DNA of 64,000 bases from NCBI RefSeq assembly GCF_003052585.1, contig NZ_QASN01000014.1, forward strand, positions 1-64,000, written 5' to 3'. The stretch comes from Pseudomonas mangrovi (GTDB lineage Bacteria; Pseudomonadota; Gammaproteobacteria; Pseudomonadales; Pseudomonadaceae). A model generated the notes under the pieces. It saw only the letters and a list, made by a program, of their open reading frames with translations, was not told the DNA's origin and made no database searches. Shown here one piece after another: positions 16,697 through 25,827 of this stretch (positions are counted from its first letter, which is position 1; each line of letters begins with the position of its first letter). The translations under genes were made by a program, and so were the position numbers.

Positions 16697-16722
16697 AGGA
16701 ATATATATTTCTTGTGGGGATT
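16697..16722 (+). promoter_or_regulatory. Shared 26-bp element, purU site 1
   Basis: AGGAA, seven bases, TTCTT, four bases, GGATT. It lies 75-100 bp before the purU start and exactly 63 bp (about six helical turns) from site 2. Confidence 0.6.
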
Positions 16723-16759
16723 CTTATAAGCGAAGCCGTCAGGCGCGTCCATACCCAAT

Positions 16760-16785
16760 AGGAAATATATTTTCTTGAAGTGAAT
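16760..16785 (+). promoter_or_regulatory. Shared 26-bp element, purU site 2
   Basis: AGGAA, seven AT bases, TTCTT, four bases, TGAAT. Same half-site spacing as the gmaS, dmmA, tmm and XRE-gene copies. A weak sigma-54-like sequence (minus, 16862-16847, GG-N10-GC) lies further upstream. Confidence 0.6.
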
Positions 16786-16879
16786 ATTTGTTTTGCCGGC
16801 GAAGAAGGCGCCTGCCGCTGGCGGATCAAGCCCTGGGCAGCGCTCCTGCAGGAAACGCGCCGGCCGGCCGTAGGGTTTC

Positions 16880-17012
16880 GGTGGATGAGGAAAGCGTCAT
16901 CCACCCTACGAACTGCAGTCGTACCAAGCGGGCGGCTCTTCGTAGGGTGGATGGTCGAAGCCATCCACCACAGCGGGTTTCGGTGGATGATCAAGGCGTC
17001 ATCCACCCTACG
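16880..17012. repeat. BIME array 2 (one 102-bp REP/iREP unit plus a partial)
   Basis: GGTGGATGAGG...CATCCACCCTACG at 16880, GTAGGGTGGATGG...CCATCCACC at 16942, and GGTGGATGATC...CATCCACCCTACG from 16982. Same family and period as the array at 19242. Lies between purU and the FAD oxidase gene. Confidence 0.85.
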
Positions 17013-17054
17013 AGCCTGCGTTGAGGTTCTTGCGCGGCAGCGCGTGAACAAGCC

Positions 17055-18350
17055 CTAGAGCCGAGCGAAGCGGAAGGGTGCTGGATCCACCAGCGGCGTA
17101 TCGCCGAGCAGCAGGTCGCGCATGAGCCTGCCGGCGCCCGGCGCGATGCCGAAGCCGTGTCCCGAATAGCCGGTGGAGAGGAACAGGCCGGGGAGCTGCT
17201 CGACCGCGCCGATCACCGGGATCGCATCCGGGGTCACATCCATCACGCCGGCCCAGGTCTGCGCCACACGCATCGCGGCGAATGCCGGAAAGGCCTCGAT
17301 CAGCGCGCTGCGCGCCTCGGCGAGGATGGTCGGCGAGGGCTGCGGATCGAGTACCCGGCAACGCTCGAACGGGCTCTGCGTATCCAGCGCCCAGTGGTTG
17401 GGGGTGAGCAGCTCGTCGAGAAAGCGCCGGCCCAGGCGCAGGCGCAACTCGCGATACTGGCTGCCCAGCGCGGGGAGGAAGTCGCGCAGGTAGCGCAGGC
17501 TGTCCGGGGTGATCGGCGCCAGGTTGGCGCTGCGCTGGGCGATGCTGTAACCGCCATCCAGGCGTTTGCGAAAGGCATAGCGACGGGCGCCGACGGCAAG
17601 CTCTGGTGCGCCCGGCAGCGGCTCGGTGCGCAGTACCGAGGCGATCACCTTGAGCTGCGGCAGACGAATGCCGAGGTTGCGCAGGAACAACGACGACCAG
17701 GCACCGCCCGCCAGCACCACCTGGTTGCAGCGCAGCAGGCCCTGCTCGGTGACCACCCCGGCCACCCGCCCGGCCTGCACATCGAGGCCGCGCACCGCGC
17801 AGCCGGTCAGCAGCTGTGCGCCCAGGCGCCTGGCGCAGCGGGCGATCGCCAGGGTCGCCAGTTGCGGTTCGGCGCGGCCGTCGAGGGGCGTATGCAGCGC
17901 GCCAGACCAGCCGGCCCGTGCGCCATCGGGCAGCAGGCGCGCCAGCTCGCTGCGCTCCAGCAGCTGCGCACGCACGCCCTGGGCGCTGGCGGCGGCCAGC
18001 CAGTCGGCCTGCTGTTGCACCTGCTGCGGGTTCTCGCACGCATAGAGAATGCCGCTGCGGCGAAAGCCGAGGTCTTCACCCAGCTCGGCCTGCCAGCGCG
18101 TCCAGATATCCAGACTCGCCAAGGCCAGCGGAATCTCGCGCAGGTCACGGCCCATGCTGCGCACCCAGCCCCAGTTGCGCGAGGACTGCTCGGCGGCCAG
18201 TTCGCCCTTTTCCAGCAGCACCACCGGTATGCCGCGCTCGGCCAGCCACCAGGCGCAGCAGACGCCGACGATGCCGCCGCCGATGACCGCTACCTCGGTC
18301 TGTGCGGGTAGGGTGCTGCTGCATTCCAGACGTTCGATCTGCGGGTACAT
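17055..18350 (-). CDS. FAD-dependent amine / D-amino-acid oxidase family protein (431 aa)
   Basis: DAO-superfamily flavoenzyme. The dinucleotide motif VAVIGGGIVGVCCAWWLAE is near residue 20, followed by LLEKGELAAEQSSRNWGWVR; the C-terminus has the substrate/FAD-closing motif STGYSGHGFGIAPGAGRL. Such enzymes oxidise secondary amines or D-amino acids to imines, releasing hydrogen peroxide or feeding the quinone pool. No signal peptide. I chose ATG 18350 (MYPQIERLE) with GGAGAG upstream. It is divergent from an IclR gene 111 bp away that probably controls it. The substrate is not evident; an N-methylated amino acid would suit the region. Confidence 0.88.
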   Translation of the reverse strand: MYPQIERLECSSTLPAQTEVAVIGGGIVGVCCAWWLAERGIPVVLLEKGELAAEQSSRNWGWVRSMGRDLREIPLALASLDIWTRWQAELGEDLGFRRSGILYACENPQQVQQQADWLAAASAQGVRAQLLERSELARLLPDGARAGWSGALHTPLDGRAEPQLATLAIARCARRLGAQLLTGCAVRGLDVQAGRVAGVVTEQGLLRCNQVVLAGGAWSSLFLRNLGIRLPQLKVIASVLRTEPLPGAPELAVGARRYAFRKRLDGGYSIAQRSANLAPITPDSLRYLRDFLPALGSQYRELRLRLGRRFLDELLTPNHWALDTQSPFERCRVLDPQPSPTILAEARSALIEAFPAFAAMRVAQTWAGVMDVTPDAIPVIGAVEQLPGLFLSTGYSGHGFGIAPGAGRLMRDLLLGDTPLVDPAPFRFARL

Positions 18351-18461
18351 GGCGGCTCTCCGGCGGGAGGTGGACAAGACGCAGCGGACCCTAGCGCGGC
18401 GCCGCGACGAGGCGCGCGAATTGCATCGGCGCAGGCCTGCAGTTATCGCCAGGTGAGAAAA

Positions 18462-19250
18462 ATGCCCGAACAGAAGGGGACCCGCAGCCTCGAACGCGCC
18501 TTCCAGTTGCTGCGCCTGCTGGCCGCCGCCGGTGCCCGTGGGGCCAGCCCGGCGGAGCTGGCACAGGCCTGCGACTGTTCACGGCCGACCCTCTATCGTC
18601 TGCTGCAGGCGCTGCGTCGCCAGGGCTGCGTGCGCCCGGCGCCGACGCGCGGCCGTTACCAGCTGGGCTACGAGCTGTTCGCCCTGGGCGTGCATGCCGG
18701 CAACGCCAGCGGGCTGCGCGAACGTGCCCGGCCGGCGTTGCTGCGGCTGGCGCAGCGCTTTGGCGACAGCTTCTTTCTACTGGTGGCAGACGGTTCCCAG
18801 GTGCTGTGCCTGGACATGCTGGCCGGCGAGCAGCCGGTGCAGAGCTACAGCGGCACGGTGGGCGGACGCATTCCCATGGGCGTGGGCCAGGCCTCCCAGG
18901 TGCTGCTGGCGCAGATGAGCCGTGCCGAGGCGACGCGCATCCTGCGTCACAACCAGGCGGTGCTGCGGCTGGACTACGGGCTGGATAGCGAGATGATCGC
19001 GGCTAGCCTGGCCAGCGTGCGGCGCCTGGGTTTTGCCAGCGGTCTGCCCGACCGCAGGCTGCCGGGGTACACCGGCCTGGCGGTACCGATAGTGGATGCC
19101 GCGGGCGAGCTGCTCGGCGCCTTCAGCTGCGCCCTGGCGCGGCCGCGGATGAGCGAGACACGGCGTCAGGCCCTGGCGCAGGCGATGCAGCTGGAGGCGG
19201 CGGCGCTGGCCAGGCCGGCGCCGGATCGGCGGTCGGGTTTTGGTGGATGA
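18462..19250 (+). CDS. IclR-family transcriptional regulator (262 aa)
   Basis: N-terminal winged helix (SLERAFQLLRLLAAA, LAQACDCSRPTLYRLLQALR) and C-terminal effector domain (RLPGYTGLAVPIVDAAGELLGAFSCAL). ATG 18462 has AGGTGA upstream; a GTG three codons earlier is possible. Divergent from the FAD oxidase gene, its likely target. The last three residues and the stop codon (GFGG, then TGA at 19248-19250) are read from the edge of BIME array 3, so the array has fixed or replaced the native C-terminus. Confidence 0.9.
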   Translation: MPEQKGTRSLERAFQLLRLLAAAGARGASPAELAQACDCSRPTLYRLLQALRRQGCVRPAPTRGRYQLGYELFALGVHAGNASGLRERARPALLRLAQRFGDSFFLLVADGSQVLCLDMLAGEQPVQSYSGTVGGRIPMGVGQASQVLLAQMSRAEATRILRHNQAVLRLDYGLDSEMIAASLASVRRLGFASGLPDRRLPGYTGLAVPIVDAAGELLGAFSCALARPRMSETRRQALAQAMQLEAAALARPAPDRRSGFGG

Positions 19251-19577
19251 ACAAGGCGTCATCCACCCTACGGACGCAGAGGGCGAGGTGTCGGGTCTTG
19301 CGTAGGGTGGATGGTCGACGCCATCCACCGTTGCCGGATTTCGGTGGATGAAGAAAGCGTCATCCACCCTCCGGACGCGGTTGGGTGGGGTGTCGGGTCT
19401 TGCGTAGGGTGGATGGTCGAAGCCATCCACCATTGCCGGGTTTCGGTGGATGAACAAGGCGTCATCCACCCTACGGACGCTGTTGGGCGAGGTGTCGGGT
19501 CTTGCGTAGGGTGGATGGTCGAAGCCATCCACCGTTGCCGGGTTTTGGTGGATGAACAAGGCGTCATCCACCCTACG
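19242..19577. repeat. BIME array 3: three units of 101-102 bp plus a partial
   Basis: Units begin at 19242, 19343, 19445 and 19547. Each pairs GGTGGATGAACAAGGCGTCA-type hairpins with GTAGGGTGGATGG...CCATCCACC hairpins in inverse orientation. Fills the gap between the convergent IclR and XRE-cupin genes and supplies the IclR stop codon. Confidence 0.9.
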
Positions 19578-19609
19578 ATGGGGCGTTCCGAGAGCGGGCA
19601 GGCAGCCGC

Positions 19610-20209
19610 TCAATCCTTGCCGTAGTTCATGATCGACAGCAGGCGGATCGGCACCTTGATCAGCTTCTCCGGGCCATGCGGCACTTCGCCGTCGAAGGTC
19701 AGGCTGTCGCCGGGGGTCATGCTGTAGAGCTGGTCGCCGTGGCGGTAGGTCAGCTCGCCCTCGACCAGATAGAGGTACTCGGTGCCGGGGTGGGCGAAGG
19801 TCGGAAACTCCTCGCTGGCGTCGTCCATGCTGACCATGTAGGCCTCGAAGCTCTTCTTCGGTCCGCGGGTGTGGTTGAGCAGGTGATAGGTGTGGCCCTT
19901 GTCGGTGCCGCGGCGGACCACTTCCATGCCTTCACCGGCCTTGACCAGCAGCGCGCCGCCGCCCTGCTGGTCGTACTGGCTGAACAGCTTGGACATCGGC
20001 ATGCCGAGCACGTCGCAGAGGCGATTGAGGGTATCCAGGCTGGTGGAGACCTGGGCGTTCTCGATCTTGCTGAGCATGCCCTGGCTGATGCCGGCGATCC
20101 GCGCGACATCGGCGATCTTGAGTTCCTGGGCCTGGCGCTGGCGACGGATCTGCATGCCCAGGTATTGCTCCAGCTTGAGACGTGGATGCGCTTCTTCGGT
20201 CTTTGCCAT
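19610..20209 (-). CDS. XRE-cupin transcriptional regulator (199 aa)
   Basis: N-terminal helix-turn-helix of the Cro/C1 type (about 20-75: LGMQIRRQRQ, VARIAGISQGMLSKIENAQVS) joined to a C-terminal cupin effector domain (about 125-195: EFPTFAHPGTEYLYLVEGELTYRHG). Regulators with this architecture commonly control amine or amino-acid catabolism. I chose MAKTEEAHPR (ATG 20209); an upstream extension of the frame crosses the promoter region. It is divergent from gmaS. A near-perfect copy of the shared element lies 80-105 bp upstream (20290-20315, same strand) and a partial copy at 20234, so autoregulation and control of the methylamine operons are both plausible. Confidence 0.9.
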   Translation of the reverse strand: MAKTEEAHPRLKLEQYLGMQIRRQRQAQELKIADVARIAGISQGMLSKIENAQVSTSLDTLNRLCDVLGMPMSKLFSQYDQQGGGALLVKAGEGMEVVRRGTDKGHTYHLLNHTRGPKKSFEAYMVSMDDASEEFPTFAHPGTEYLYLVEGELTYRHGDQLYSMTPGDSLTFDGEVPHGPEKLIKVPIRLLSIMNYGKD

Positions 20210-20233
20210 TGGCCTTGTGCACCTTCCAAGTTC

Positions 20234-20258
20234 AGGAATAAAAAATTCGCACCAGTGA
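20234..20258 (+). promoter_or_regulatory. Partial copy of the shared element near the XRE-cupin start
   Basis: AGGAA, seven AT bases, TTCGC: the first two half-sites with correct spacing, the third not kept. Lies 25-50 bp upstream of the XRE-cupin gene. Confidence 0.4.
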
Positions 20259-20263
20259 TGTGC
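20249..20263. promoter_or_regulatory. Candidate NtrC-type enhancer site upstream of gmaS
   Basis: GCACC-AGTGA-TGTGC matches the NtrC dyad GCACC-N5-GGTGC with one mismatch. It lies about 120 bp before the predicted sigma-54 promoter of gmaS, a usual enhancer distance. Known consensus, by-eye match. Confidence 0.5.
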
Positions 20264-20289
20264 GTCGCTCGCGCTGCTGGGCGCGAAAA

Positions 20290-20315
20290 ATTCCACGTAT
20301 GAAAACATCTTTCCT
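20290..20315 (-). promoter_or_regulatory. Shared 26-bp element upstream of the XRE-cupin gene
   Basis: On the minus strand: AGGAA, seven bases, TTCAT, four bases, GGAAT. The spacing is identical to that of the gmaS copy on the plus strand; the two copies are 80 bp apart in the shared divergent promoter region. Confidence 0.65.
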
Positions 20316-20370
20316 GTGTGGATAGAAGCAAGCCGCGGTTTTGCTGGGAGAGGGTGGTTTCGCGTCAGGT

Positions 20371-20386
20371 TGGCAAGCTGCTTGCA
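20371..20386 (+). promoter_or_regulatory. Sigma-54 promoter of gmaS operon
   Basis: TGGCAAGCTGCTTGCA has the GG-N10-GC spacing of RpoN promoters and matches TGGCAY-N5-TTGCA closely. Predicted transcription start is near 20397, about 53 bases before the gmaS ATG. Confidence 0.75.
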
Positions 20387-20395
20387 TTTCATTTC

Positions 20396-20421
20396 AGGAA
20401 ATTAAAATTCCTTAGCGGAAT
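20396..20421 (+). promoter_or_regulatory. Shared 26-bp element at the gmaS transcription start
   Basis: Perfect copy: AGGAA, seven bases, TTCCT, four bases, GGAAT. Covers about +1 to +25 of the predicted gmaS transcript, a place suited to repression or to an RNA hairpin (AGGAA pairs with TTCCT). Confidence 0.7.
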
Positions 20422-20449
20422 ATACGCAGCGACCACCAGGAGGCAGGCC

Positions 20450-21784
20450 ATGTTGCCTAGCGAAACCCAGCGCATCATCGACCAGCACGGCATCAGATAC
20501 GTGCTGGCCCAGTTTGTCGACATTCACGGCGCGGCCAAGACCAAGTCCGTGCCGGTCAGCGGTCTCGAAGCGGTAGCGGAGGAGGGGGCCGGCTTCGCCG
20601 GGTTCGCCATCTGGGGCATGGGCATGGAACCGCACGGGCCGGATTTCATGGCCCGCGGCGACCTCTCGACCCTGACCCCGGTGCCCTGGCAGCCGGGTTA
20701 CGGGCGGGTGGTCTGCGTCGGCCACGTCAACGGCAAGCCGCATCCCTACGACACCCGTTACGTGCTGCAGCAGCAGGTGCGCCGGCTGAGCGACCGTGGC
20801 TGGACCCTGAACACCGGTCTCGAGCCGGAGTTCAGCCTGTTCCGTCGTGACGAGCAGGGCCGGCTGCGGCCGGTGGATGCCAGCGACAAGCTGGAGAAGC
20901 CCTGTTACGACTACAAGGGCCTGTCGCGCTCGCGCGCCTTTCTGGAAAAGCTTACCGAGTCGCTGCAGCCGGTCGGCTTCGACATCTACCAGATCGACCA
21001 CGAGGACGCCTGCGGCCAGTTCGAGATCAACTATACCTACAGCGACGCGCTGGAATCGGCCGACCGCTTCACCTTCTTCCGCATGGCTGCCGGCGAGATC
21101 GCCAACGACCTGGAAATGATCTGCTCGTTCATGCCCAAGCCCGACCCGCGCCGGGCCGGCAACGGCATGCACTTCCACCTGTCGATCGCAAGCGAGGGCA
21201 ACCGCAACCTGTTCCATGACGCCAGCGATCCGAGCGGCATGGGCCTGTCGAAGATGGCCTATCACTTCCTCGCCGGCCTGCTCGCCCATGGCCCGGCGCT
21301 GTGCGCCTTCGCCGCGCCGACGGTGAATTCCTACAAGCGCCTGGTGGTCGGCCGTTCGTTGTCCGGGGCGACCTGGGCGCCGGCCTTCATCGCCTACGGC
21401 GACAACAACCGCTCGGCGATGCTGCGCATTCCCTACGGCCGCATCGAGTTCCGCCTGCCGGACGCCGGTTGCAATCCCTACCTGGTCAGCGCGGCGATCA
21501 TCGCCGCCGGGCTCGATGGCATCGACCGCGAGCTCGACCCCGGCACTGCCTGCAACGAGAACCTCTACACGCTGGGCCTGGAGGAGATCGCCGCGCGCGG
21601 CATCCAGACCCTGCCGCAGAGCCTCAAGGAAGCCTGCGATGCGCTGGAAGCCGACCCGCTGTTCCGCGAGACCCTGGGCAGCGAGATCGTCGACGAGTTC
21701 ATCAAGCTCAAGCGCATGGAGTGGGTCGAGTACAGCCGCCACGTCAGCGACTGGGAAATCGAGCGCTACACCGAATTCTTTTAG
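20450..21784 (+). CDS. gmaS: Gamma-glutamylmethylamide synthetase, GlnA/GlnT-like (444 aa)
   Basis: ATP-dependent ligation of methylamine to glutamate, giving gamma-glutamylmethylamide. The protein is a glutamine-synthetase homologue of the GlnT/GmaS branch: beta-grasp N-domain ([15 protein letters not shown]), catalytic domain with [33 protein letters not shown] and the glutamate flap/arginine region [22 protein letters not shown]. Length (444) fits GmaS. AGGAGG precedes the ATG. It is followed by mgsABC, folD and amt on the same strand. GlnT-type glutamine synthetase is the alternative; the neighbours favour GmaS. Confidence 0.88.
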   Translation: MLPSETQRIIDQHGIRYVLAQFVDIHGAAKTKSVPVSGLEAVAEEGAGFAGFAIWGMGMEPHGPDFMARGDLSTLTPVPWQPGYGRVVCVGHVNGKPHPYDTRYVLQQQVRRLSDRGWTLNTGLEPEFSLFRRDEQGRLRPVDASDKLEKPCYDYKGLSRSRAFLEKLTESLQPVGFDIYQIDHEDACGQFEINYTYSDALESADRFTFFRMAAGEIANDLEMICSFMPKPDPRRAGNGMHFHLSIASEGNRNLFHDASDPSGMGLSKMAYHFLAGLLAHGPALCAFAAPTVNSYKRLVVGRSLSGATWAPAFIAYGDNNRSAMLRIPYGRIEFRLPDAGCNPYLVSAAIIAAGLDGIDRELDPGTACNENLYTLGLEEIAARGIQTLPQSLKEACDALEADPLFRETLGSEIVDEFIKLKRMEWVEYSRHVSDWEIERYTEFF

Positions 21785-21874
21785 CCAACGAAAACAGCCG
21801 AAGCCGAGCGGCCCCTGGCCGTCCTCGGGCTCCGGGCGTGCGGCCGCCTGCCCGACTGCAGTGAGGAGATGTGT

Positions 21875-22780
21875 ATGTGTGGAATCGTAGGTCTGTATCT
21901 GAAGAACCCGGCGCTGGAGTCCCAGCTCGGCACGCTGTTCGAACCCATGCTGCTGGCGATGACCGACCGCGGCCCGGACAGCGCCGGCTTCGCCATCTAT
22001 GGCGACGAGGTGCGTGACGGCTGGATCAAGCTGACCCTGCAGAGCGCCGGCGACTTCGACTGGAAGGCGCTGATGGGCGCGCTGGAAGGGCGCCTGGGCT
22101 GCTCGCTGGAGTGGTTCCAGAACGCCAGCGCGGCGGTGCTCAAGACCAATGCCGGCGAGGCCGAGGTGCGCGCCGCCCTGGTCGAGCTGGCGCCGGGGGT
22201 GCGGGTCATGAGCGTCGGCCAGAGCATCGAGATCCTCAAGGGCATGGGCCTGCCTGCGGAAATATCCGAGCGCTTTTCGCTGGCGAAGATGAAGGGCAGC
22301 CACATCATCGGCCACACCCGCATGGCCACCGAAAGCGCGGTGACCATGGAGGGCAGCCACCCGTTTTCCACCGGCCAGGACCTGTGCCTGGTGCACAACG
22401 GCTCGCTCTCCAACCACTTCCGCCTGCGCCAGGAACTGCGCCGCCACGGCATCGAATTCGAGACCGACAACGACACCGAAGTCGCCGCCGGCTACCTGAC
22501 CTGGCGCCTGCGTGAGGGCGACAGCCTGAAGCAGGCGCTGGATCACTCGCTGCAAGACCTCGACGGCTTCTTCACCTTCGCCATCGGCACCCGTGACGGC
22601 TTCGCGGTGATCCGCGACCCGATCGCCTGCAAGCCGGCGATCCTCGCCGAGACCGACGACTACGTCGCCATGGCCTCGGAATACCAGGCCCTGGCGAGCC
22701 TGCCGGGCATCGAGCAGGCGCGGGTCTGGGAGCCGGAGCCGGCCACCCTGTACATCTGGGAACGCCCCCGCGCTGCCTGA
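21875..22780 (+). CDS. mgsA: N-methylglutamate synthase subunit A, class II glutamine amidotransferase-like (301 aa)
   Basis: Amidotransferase-type subunit of the three-part N-methylglutamate synthase, homologous to the N-terminal domain of glutamate synthase. I chose the second of two close ATGs (21875) because removal of Met would expose the catalytic N-terminal cysteine (MCGIVGLYLK). Other landmarks are TDRGPDSAGFA, IIGHTRMATES and LCLVHNGSLSNHFRLR. Works with MgsB and MgsC to move the methylamino group from gamma-glutamylmethylamide to 2-oxoglutarate. Confidence 0.9.
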   Translation: MCGIVGLYLKNPALESQLGTLFEPMLLAMTDRGPDSAGFAIYGDEVRDGWIKLTLQSAGDFDWKALMGALEGRLGCSLEWFQNASAAVLKTNAGEAEVRAALVELAPGVRVMSVGQSIEILKGMGLPAEISERFSLAKMKGSHIIGHTRMATESAVTMEGSHPFSTGQDLCLVHNGSLSNHFRLRQELRRHGIEFETDNDTEVAAGYLTWRLREGDSLKQALDHSLQDLDGFFTFAIGTRDGFAVIRDPIACKPAILAETDDYVAMASEYQALASLPGIEQARVWEPEPATLYIWERPRAA

Positions 22781-22818
22781 GCGGCGGGTGCTCGACTGAA
22801 CCAATCGGAGATCTGGCA

Positions 22819-23502
22819 ATGAAAACCATAGACCTGTCCGTCGCCACCACGCGCGACCTCAACCAGGCCCTGCACGCCCCGGCCGAGGCGCTCGCCGCGC
22901 GCGAGTGGCTGGTGACCCATCCGGGCGGCAAGCACAACCTCGCGGTGGGGGTGAACGAAGCGCTGTCGATCACCATCGACGGCCACGCCGGCTACTACTG
23001 CGCCGGCATGAACCAGAAGGCCGACATCACCGTGCTTGGCAACGTCGGCGTCGGCGTGGCGGAAAACATGATGTCCGGCAGTGTGCGGGTACGCGGCAGC
23101 GCCTCGCAGGCCGCCGGCGCCACCGCCCACGGCGGGCTGCTGGTGATCGAGGGCGATGCCGGTGCGCGCTGCGGCATCTCGATGAAGGGCGTCGACATCG
23201 TGGTCGGCGGCAACATCGGCCACATGAGCTGCTTCATGGGCCAGGCCGGGCGGCTGGTGGTCTGCGGCGACGCCGGCGATGCGCTGGGCGATTCGCTCTA
23301 CGAAACCCGCATCTACGTGCGCGGCACGGTGAAGTCGCTGGGCTCGGACTGCATCGAGAAGGAGATGCGTCCTGAGCACCTGGCCGAGCTGGCCGAGCTG
23401 CTCGATCAGGCCGGTTTCGATGCCGATCCGGCGAGCTTCAGGCGCTACGGCTCGGCCCGCCAGCTGTACAACTTCAAGGTCGACAACGCCTCGGCGTACT
23501 GA
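22819..23502 (+). CDS. mgsB: N-methylglutamate synthase subunit B, GXGXG domain protein (227 aa)
   Basis: Stand-alone version of the C-terminal GXGXG beta-helix domain of glutamate synthase (for example LGNVGVGVAENMMSGSVRVR and GARCGISMKGVDIVVGGNIG). It is a structural subunit with no catalytic residues of its own. Starts 38 bp after mgsA with GGAG upstream. Order mgsA-mgsB-mgsC is that of known N-methylglutamate clusters and of the related glx genes. Confidence 0.9.
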   Translation: MKTIDLSVATTRDLNQALHAPAEALAAREWLVTHPGGKHNLAVGVNEALSITIDGHAGYYCAGMNQKADITVLGNVGVGVAENMMSGSVRVRGSASQAAGATAHGGLLVIEGDAGARCGISMKGVDIVVGGNIGHMSCFMGQAGRLVVCGDAGDALGDSLYETRIYVRGTVKSLGSDCIEKEMRPEHLAELAELLDQAGFDADPASFRRYGSARQLYNFKVDNASAY

Positions 23503-23590
23503 CCGGTCATCCGTGGTCGGGCTGAGCCAGCCACGACCAGGAACACCCCACCGGGAACCAGCCCTGGTCCCGGCCCAGAGGAGAGTCCTC

Positions 23591-24913
23591 ATGAGCGAGA
23601 AACATCCACCGGTGCTGCGCGAGTCGGCCACCTTCGACCGCCTGACCATCCAGGAAATCCAGCGCGCCGCGGAAACCGGCATCTACGACATTCGCGGCGG
23701 TGGCACCAAGCGCAAGGTGCCGCACTTCGACGACCTGCTGCTGCTCGGCGCGAGCATGTCGCGCTACCCGCTGGAGGGCTACCGCGAGAAGTGCGGCACC
23801 GACGTGGTGCTGGGCAATCGCTTCGCCAAGAAGCCGATCCACCTGAAGATCCCGGTGACCATCGCCGGCATGAGCTTCGGCGCGCTTTCGGCCCAGGCCA
23901 AGGAGGCACTCGGTCGTGGCGCCAGCATCGCCGGCACCAGCACCACCACCGGTGACGGCGGCATGACCCCGGAGGAACGCGGCCAGTCGCAGCACCTGGT
24001 CTACCAGTACCTGCCGTCGCGCTACGGCATGAACCCGGACGATCTGCGCAAGGCCGACGCCATCGAGATCGTCCTCGGCCAGGGCGCCAAGCCGGGTGGC
24101 GGCGGCATGCTGCTGGGGATGAAGGTCACCGAGCGGGTCGCCGGCATGCGCACCCTGCCGGTCGGTGTCGACCAGCGCAGCGCCTGTCGCCACCCGGACT
24201 GGACCGGCCCGGATGACCTGGCGATCAAGATCGCCGAGCTGCGCGAGATCACCGACTGGGAAAAACCCATCTACGTGAAGATCGGCGCCAGCCGGCCGTA
24301 CTACGACGTCAAGCTGGCGGTGAAGGCCGGCGCCGACGTGATCGTGCTCGACGGCATGCAGGGCGGCACCGCGGCGACCCAGGAAGTGTTCATCGAGCAC
24401 GTCGGCATCCCGATCCTCTCGGCCATTCCGCAGGCGGTGCAGGCGCTGCAGGAGATGGACATGCACCGCAAGGTGCAGCTGATCGTCTCCGGCGGCATTC
24501 GCACCGGCGCCGACGTGGCCAAGGCGATGGCCATGGGCGCCGATGCGGTGGCCATCGGCACTGCCGCGCTGATCGCCCTGGGCGACAACCATCCGCGTCT
24601 GGACGAGGAGCTGAAGAAGATCGGCTCGGCCGCCGGTTTCTATGACGACTGGCAGAACGGCCGCGATCCGGCCGGCATCACCACCCAGGACCCGGAGCTG
24701 AGCAAGCGCCTCGACCCGGTGGAAGGCGGCCGTCGGCTGGCCAACTACCTGCGGGTGCTGGTGCTGGAAGCGCAGACCATGGCCCGCGCCTGCGGCAAGT
24801 CGCACCTGCTCAACCTCGACCCCGAGGACCTGGTCGCGCTGACCGTGGAATCCGCCGCCATGGCCCGCGTGCCGCTGGCCGGTACCCGCTGGGTGCCGGG
24901 GCAGGGCTACTAG
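23591..24913 (+). CDS. mgsC: N-methylglutamate synthase subunit C, FMN-binding (440 aa)
   Basis: Homologue of the FMN/Fe-S central domain of glutamate synthase large subunit. The TIM-barrel FMN site shows in [20 protein letters not shown], the loop [37 protein letters not shown] and [29 protein letters not shown]. With MgsA and MgsB it forms N-methylglutamate synthase. Only one base separates its stop from the folD start, so folD is surely co-transcribed. Confidence 0.92.
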   Translation: MSEKHPPVLRESATFDRLTIQEIQRAAETGIYDIRGGGTKRKVPHFDDLLLLGASMSRYPLEGYREKCGTDVVLGNRFAKKPIHLKIPVTIAGMSFGALSAQAKEALGRGASIAGTSTTTGDGGMTPEERGQSQHLVYQYLPSRYGMNPDDLRKADAIEIVLGQGAKPGGGGMLLGMKVTERVAGMRTLPVGVDQRSACRHPDWTGPDDLAIKIAELREITDWEKPIYVKIGASRPYYDVKLAVKAGADVIVLDGMQGGTAATQEVFIEHVGIPILSAIPQAVQALQEMDMHRKVQLIVSGGIRTGADVAKAMAMGADAVAIGTAALIALGDNHPRLDEELKKIGSAAGFYDDWQNGRDPAGITTQDPELSKRLDPVEGGRRLANYLRVLVLEAQTMARACGKSHLLNLDPEDLVALTVESAAMARVPLAGTRWVPGQGY

Positions 24914-24914
24914 G

Positions 24915-25817
24915 ATGAACGCGCCCACTCTCGAAAGCCCACCAAGTGCGGTCGGCGCGGCCCGGCTGCTGGATGGCCGTGCCCTGGCACTGCAGGTCCG
25001 CGCGCGGGTCGCCGCCGAGGTGGCCGAGCGCATCGCCCACGGCGGCCAGGCGCCGGGCCTGGCGGTGGTGCTGGTCGGCGAGGACCCGGCCTCGCAGGTC
25101 TACGTGCGGCACAAGATCAAGGCCTGTGAGGAGGCCGGCATCCGCTCCTACAGCCACCGCCTGGATGCGCAGGCCAGCGAGGAGGCGCTGCTCGAGCTGA
25201 TCGACCGGCTCAATCGCGATCCTCAGGTCGACGGCATCCTGGTGCAGCTGCCGCTGCCGGCGCAGATCAACGTGCAGCGGGTGCTGGCGCGGATTCGTCC
25301 GGGCAAGGACGTCGACGGCTTCCACGCGGAAAACCTCGGTCGCCTGGCGGCCGGCTTTCCGGCGCTGCGGCCCTGTACCCCGAAGGGCTGCATGCGCCTG
25401 CTCGACAGCGCGCAGATCGACTGCCGCGGCAAGCTGGCGGTGGTGGTCGGCGCCTCGAACATCGTCGGCCGGCCGATGGCGCTGGAGCTGCTGAGCGCCG
25501 AGGCCACCGTGCTGATCGCCCACAAGCAGACCCGTGACCTGCCGGCGCTGGTGCGCCAGGCCGACATCCTGGTGGTCGCCACCGGGGTGCCCGGGCTGAT
25601 CCGCGGCGAGTGGATCAAGCCCGGCGCGGTGGTGATCGATGTCGGCATCAATCGTCTGGGCGACGGCAGCCTGACTGGCGACGTGTGTTTCCAGGAGGCC
25701 CGCGAGCGCGCCGCCTGGATCACCCCGGTGCCTGGTGGGGTGGGGCCGATGACCATCGCCTGTCTGCTGGAAAACACCCTGGAAGCGGCGCAGAACGCCG
25801 TGTTCATTCCCGTTTAG
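24915..25817 (+). CDS. folD: Bifunctional methylene-THF dehydrogenase/cyclohydrolase (300 aa)
   Basis: Converts 5,10-methylene-THF via methenyl-THF to 10-formyl-THF with NADP. Motifs: [20 protein letters not shown] with the catalytic Lys, [25 protein letters not shown] (NADP site) and [19 protein letters not shown]. Length normal. Probably a second, pathway-specific folD; its place inside the gmaS operon links the folate-bound C1 unit made by MgdC, Tdm and DmmD to PurU and formate. Confidence 0.95.
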   Translation: MNAPTLESPPSAVGAARLLDGRALALQVRARVAAEVAERIAHGGQAPGLAVVLVGEDPASQVYVRHKIKACEEAGIRSYSHRLDAQASEEALLELIDRLNRDPQVDGILVQLPLPAQINVQRVLARIRPGKDVDGFHAENLGRLAAGFPALRPCTPKGCMRLLDSAQIDCRGKLAVVVGASNIVGRPMALELLSAEATVLIAHKQTRDLPALVRQADILVVATGVPGLIRGEWIKPGAVVIDVGINRLGDGSLTGDVCFQEARERAAWITPVPGGVGPMTIACLLENTLEAAQNAVFIPV

Positions 25818-25827
25818 GAGCTTGCAG

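Noticed and set aside
20450..21784. Glutamine synthetase (glnA/glnT) as the identity of the GS-like gene
   Set aside because: The following mgsABC genes, folD and Amt and the nearby mgdABCD make gamma-glutamylmethylamide synthetase more likely, though the sequence alone does not exclude GlnT.
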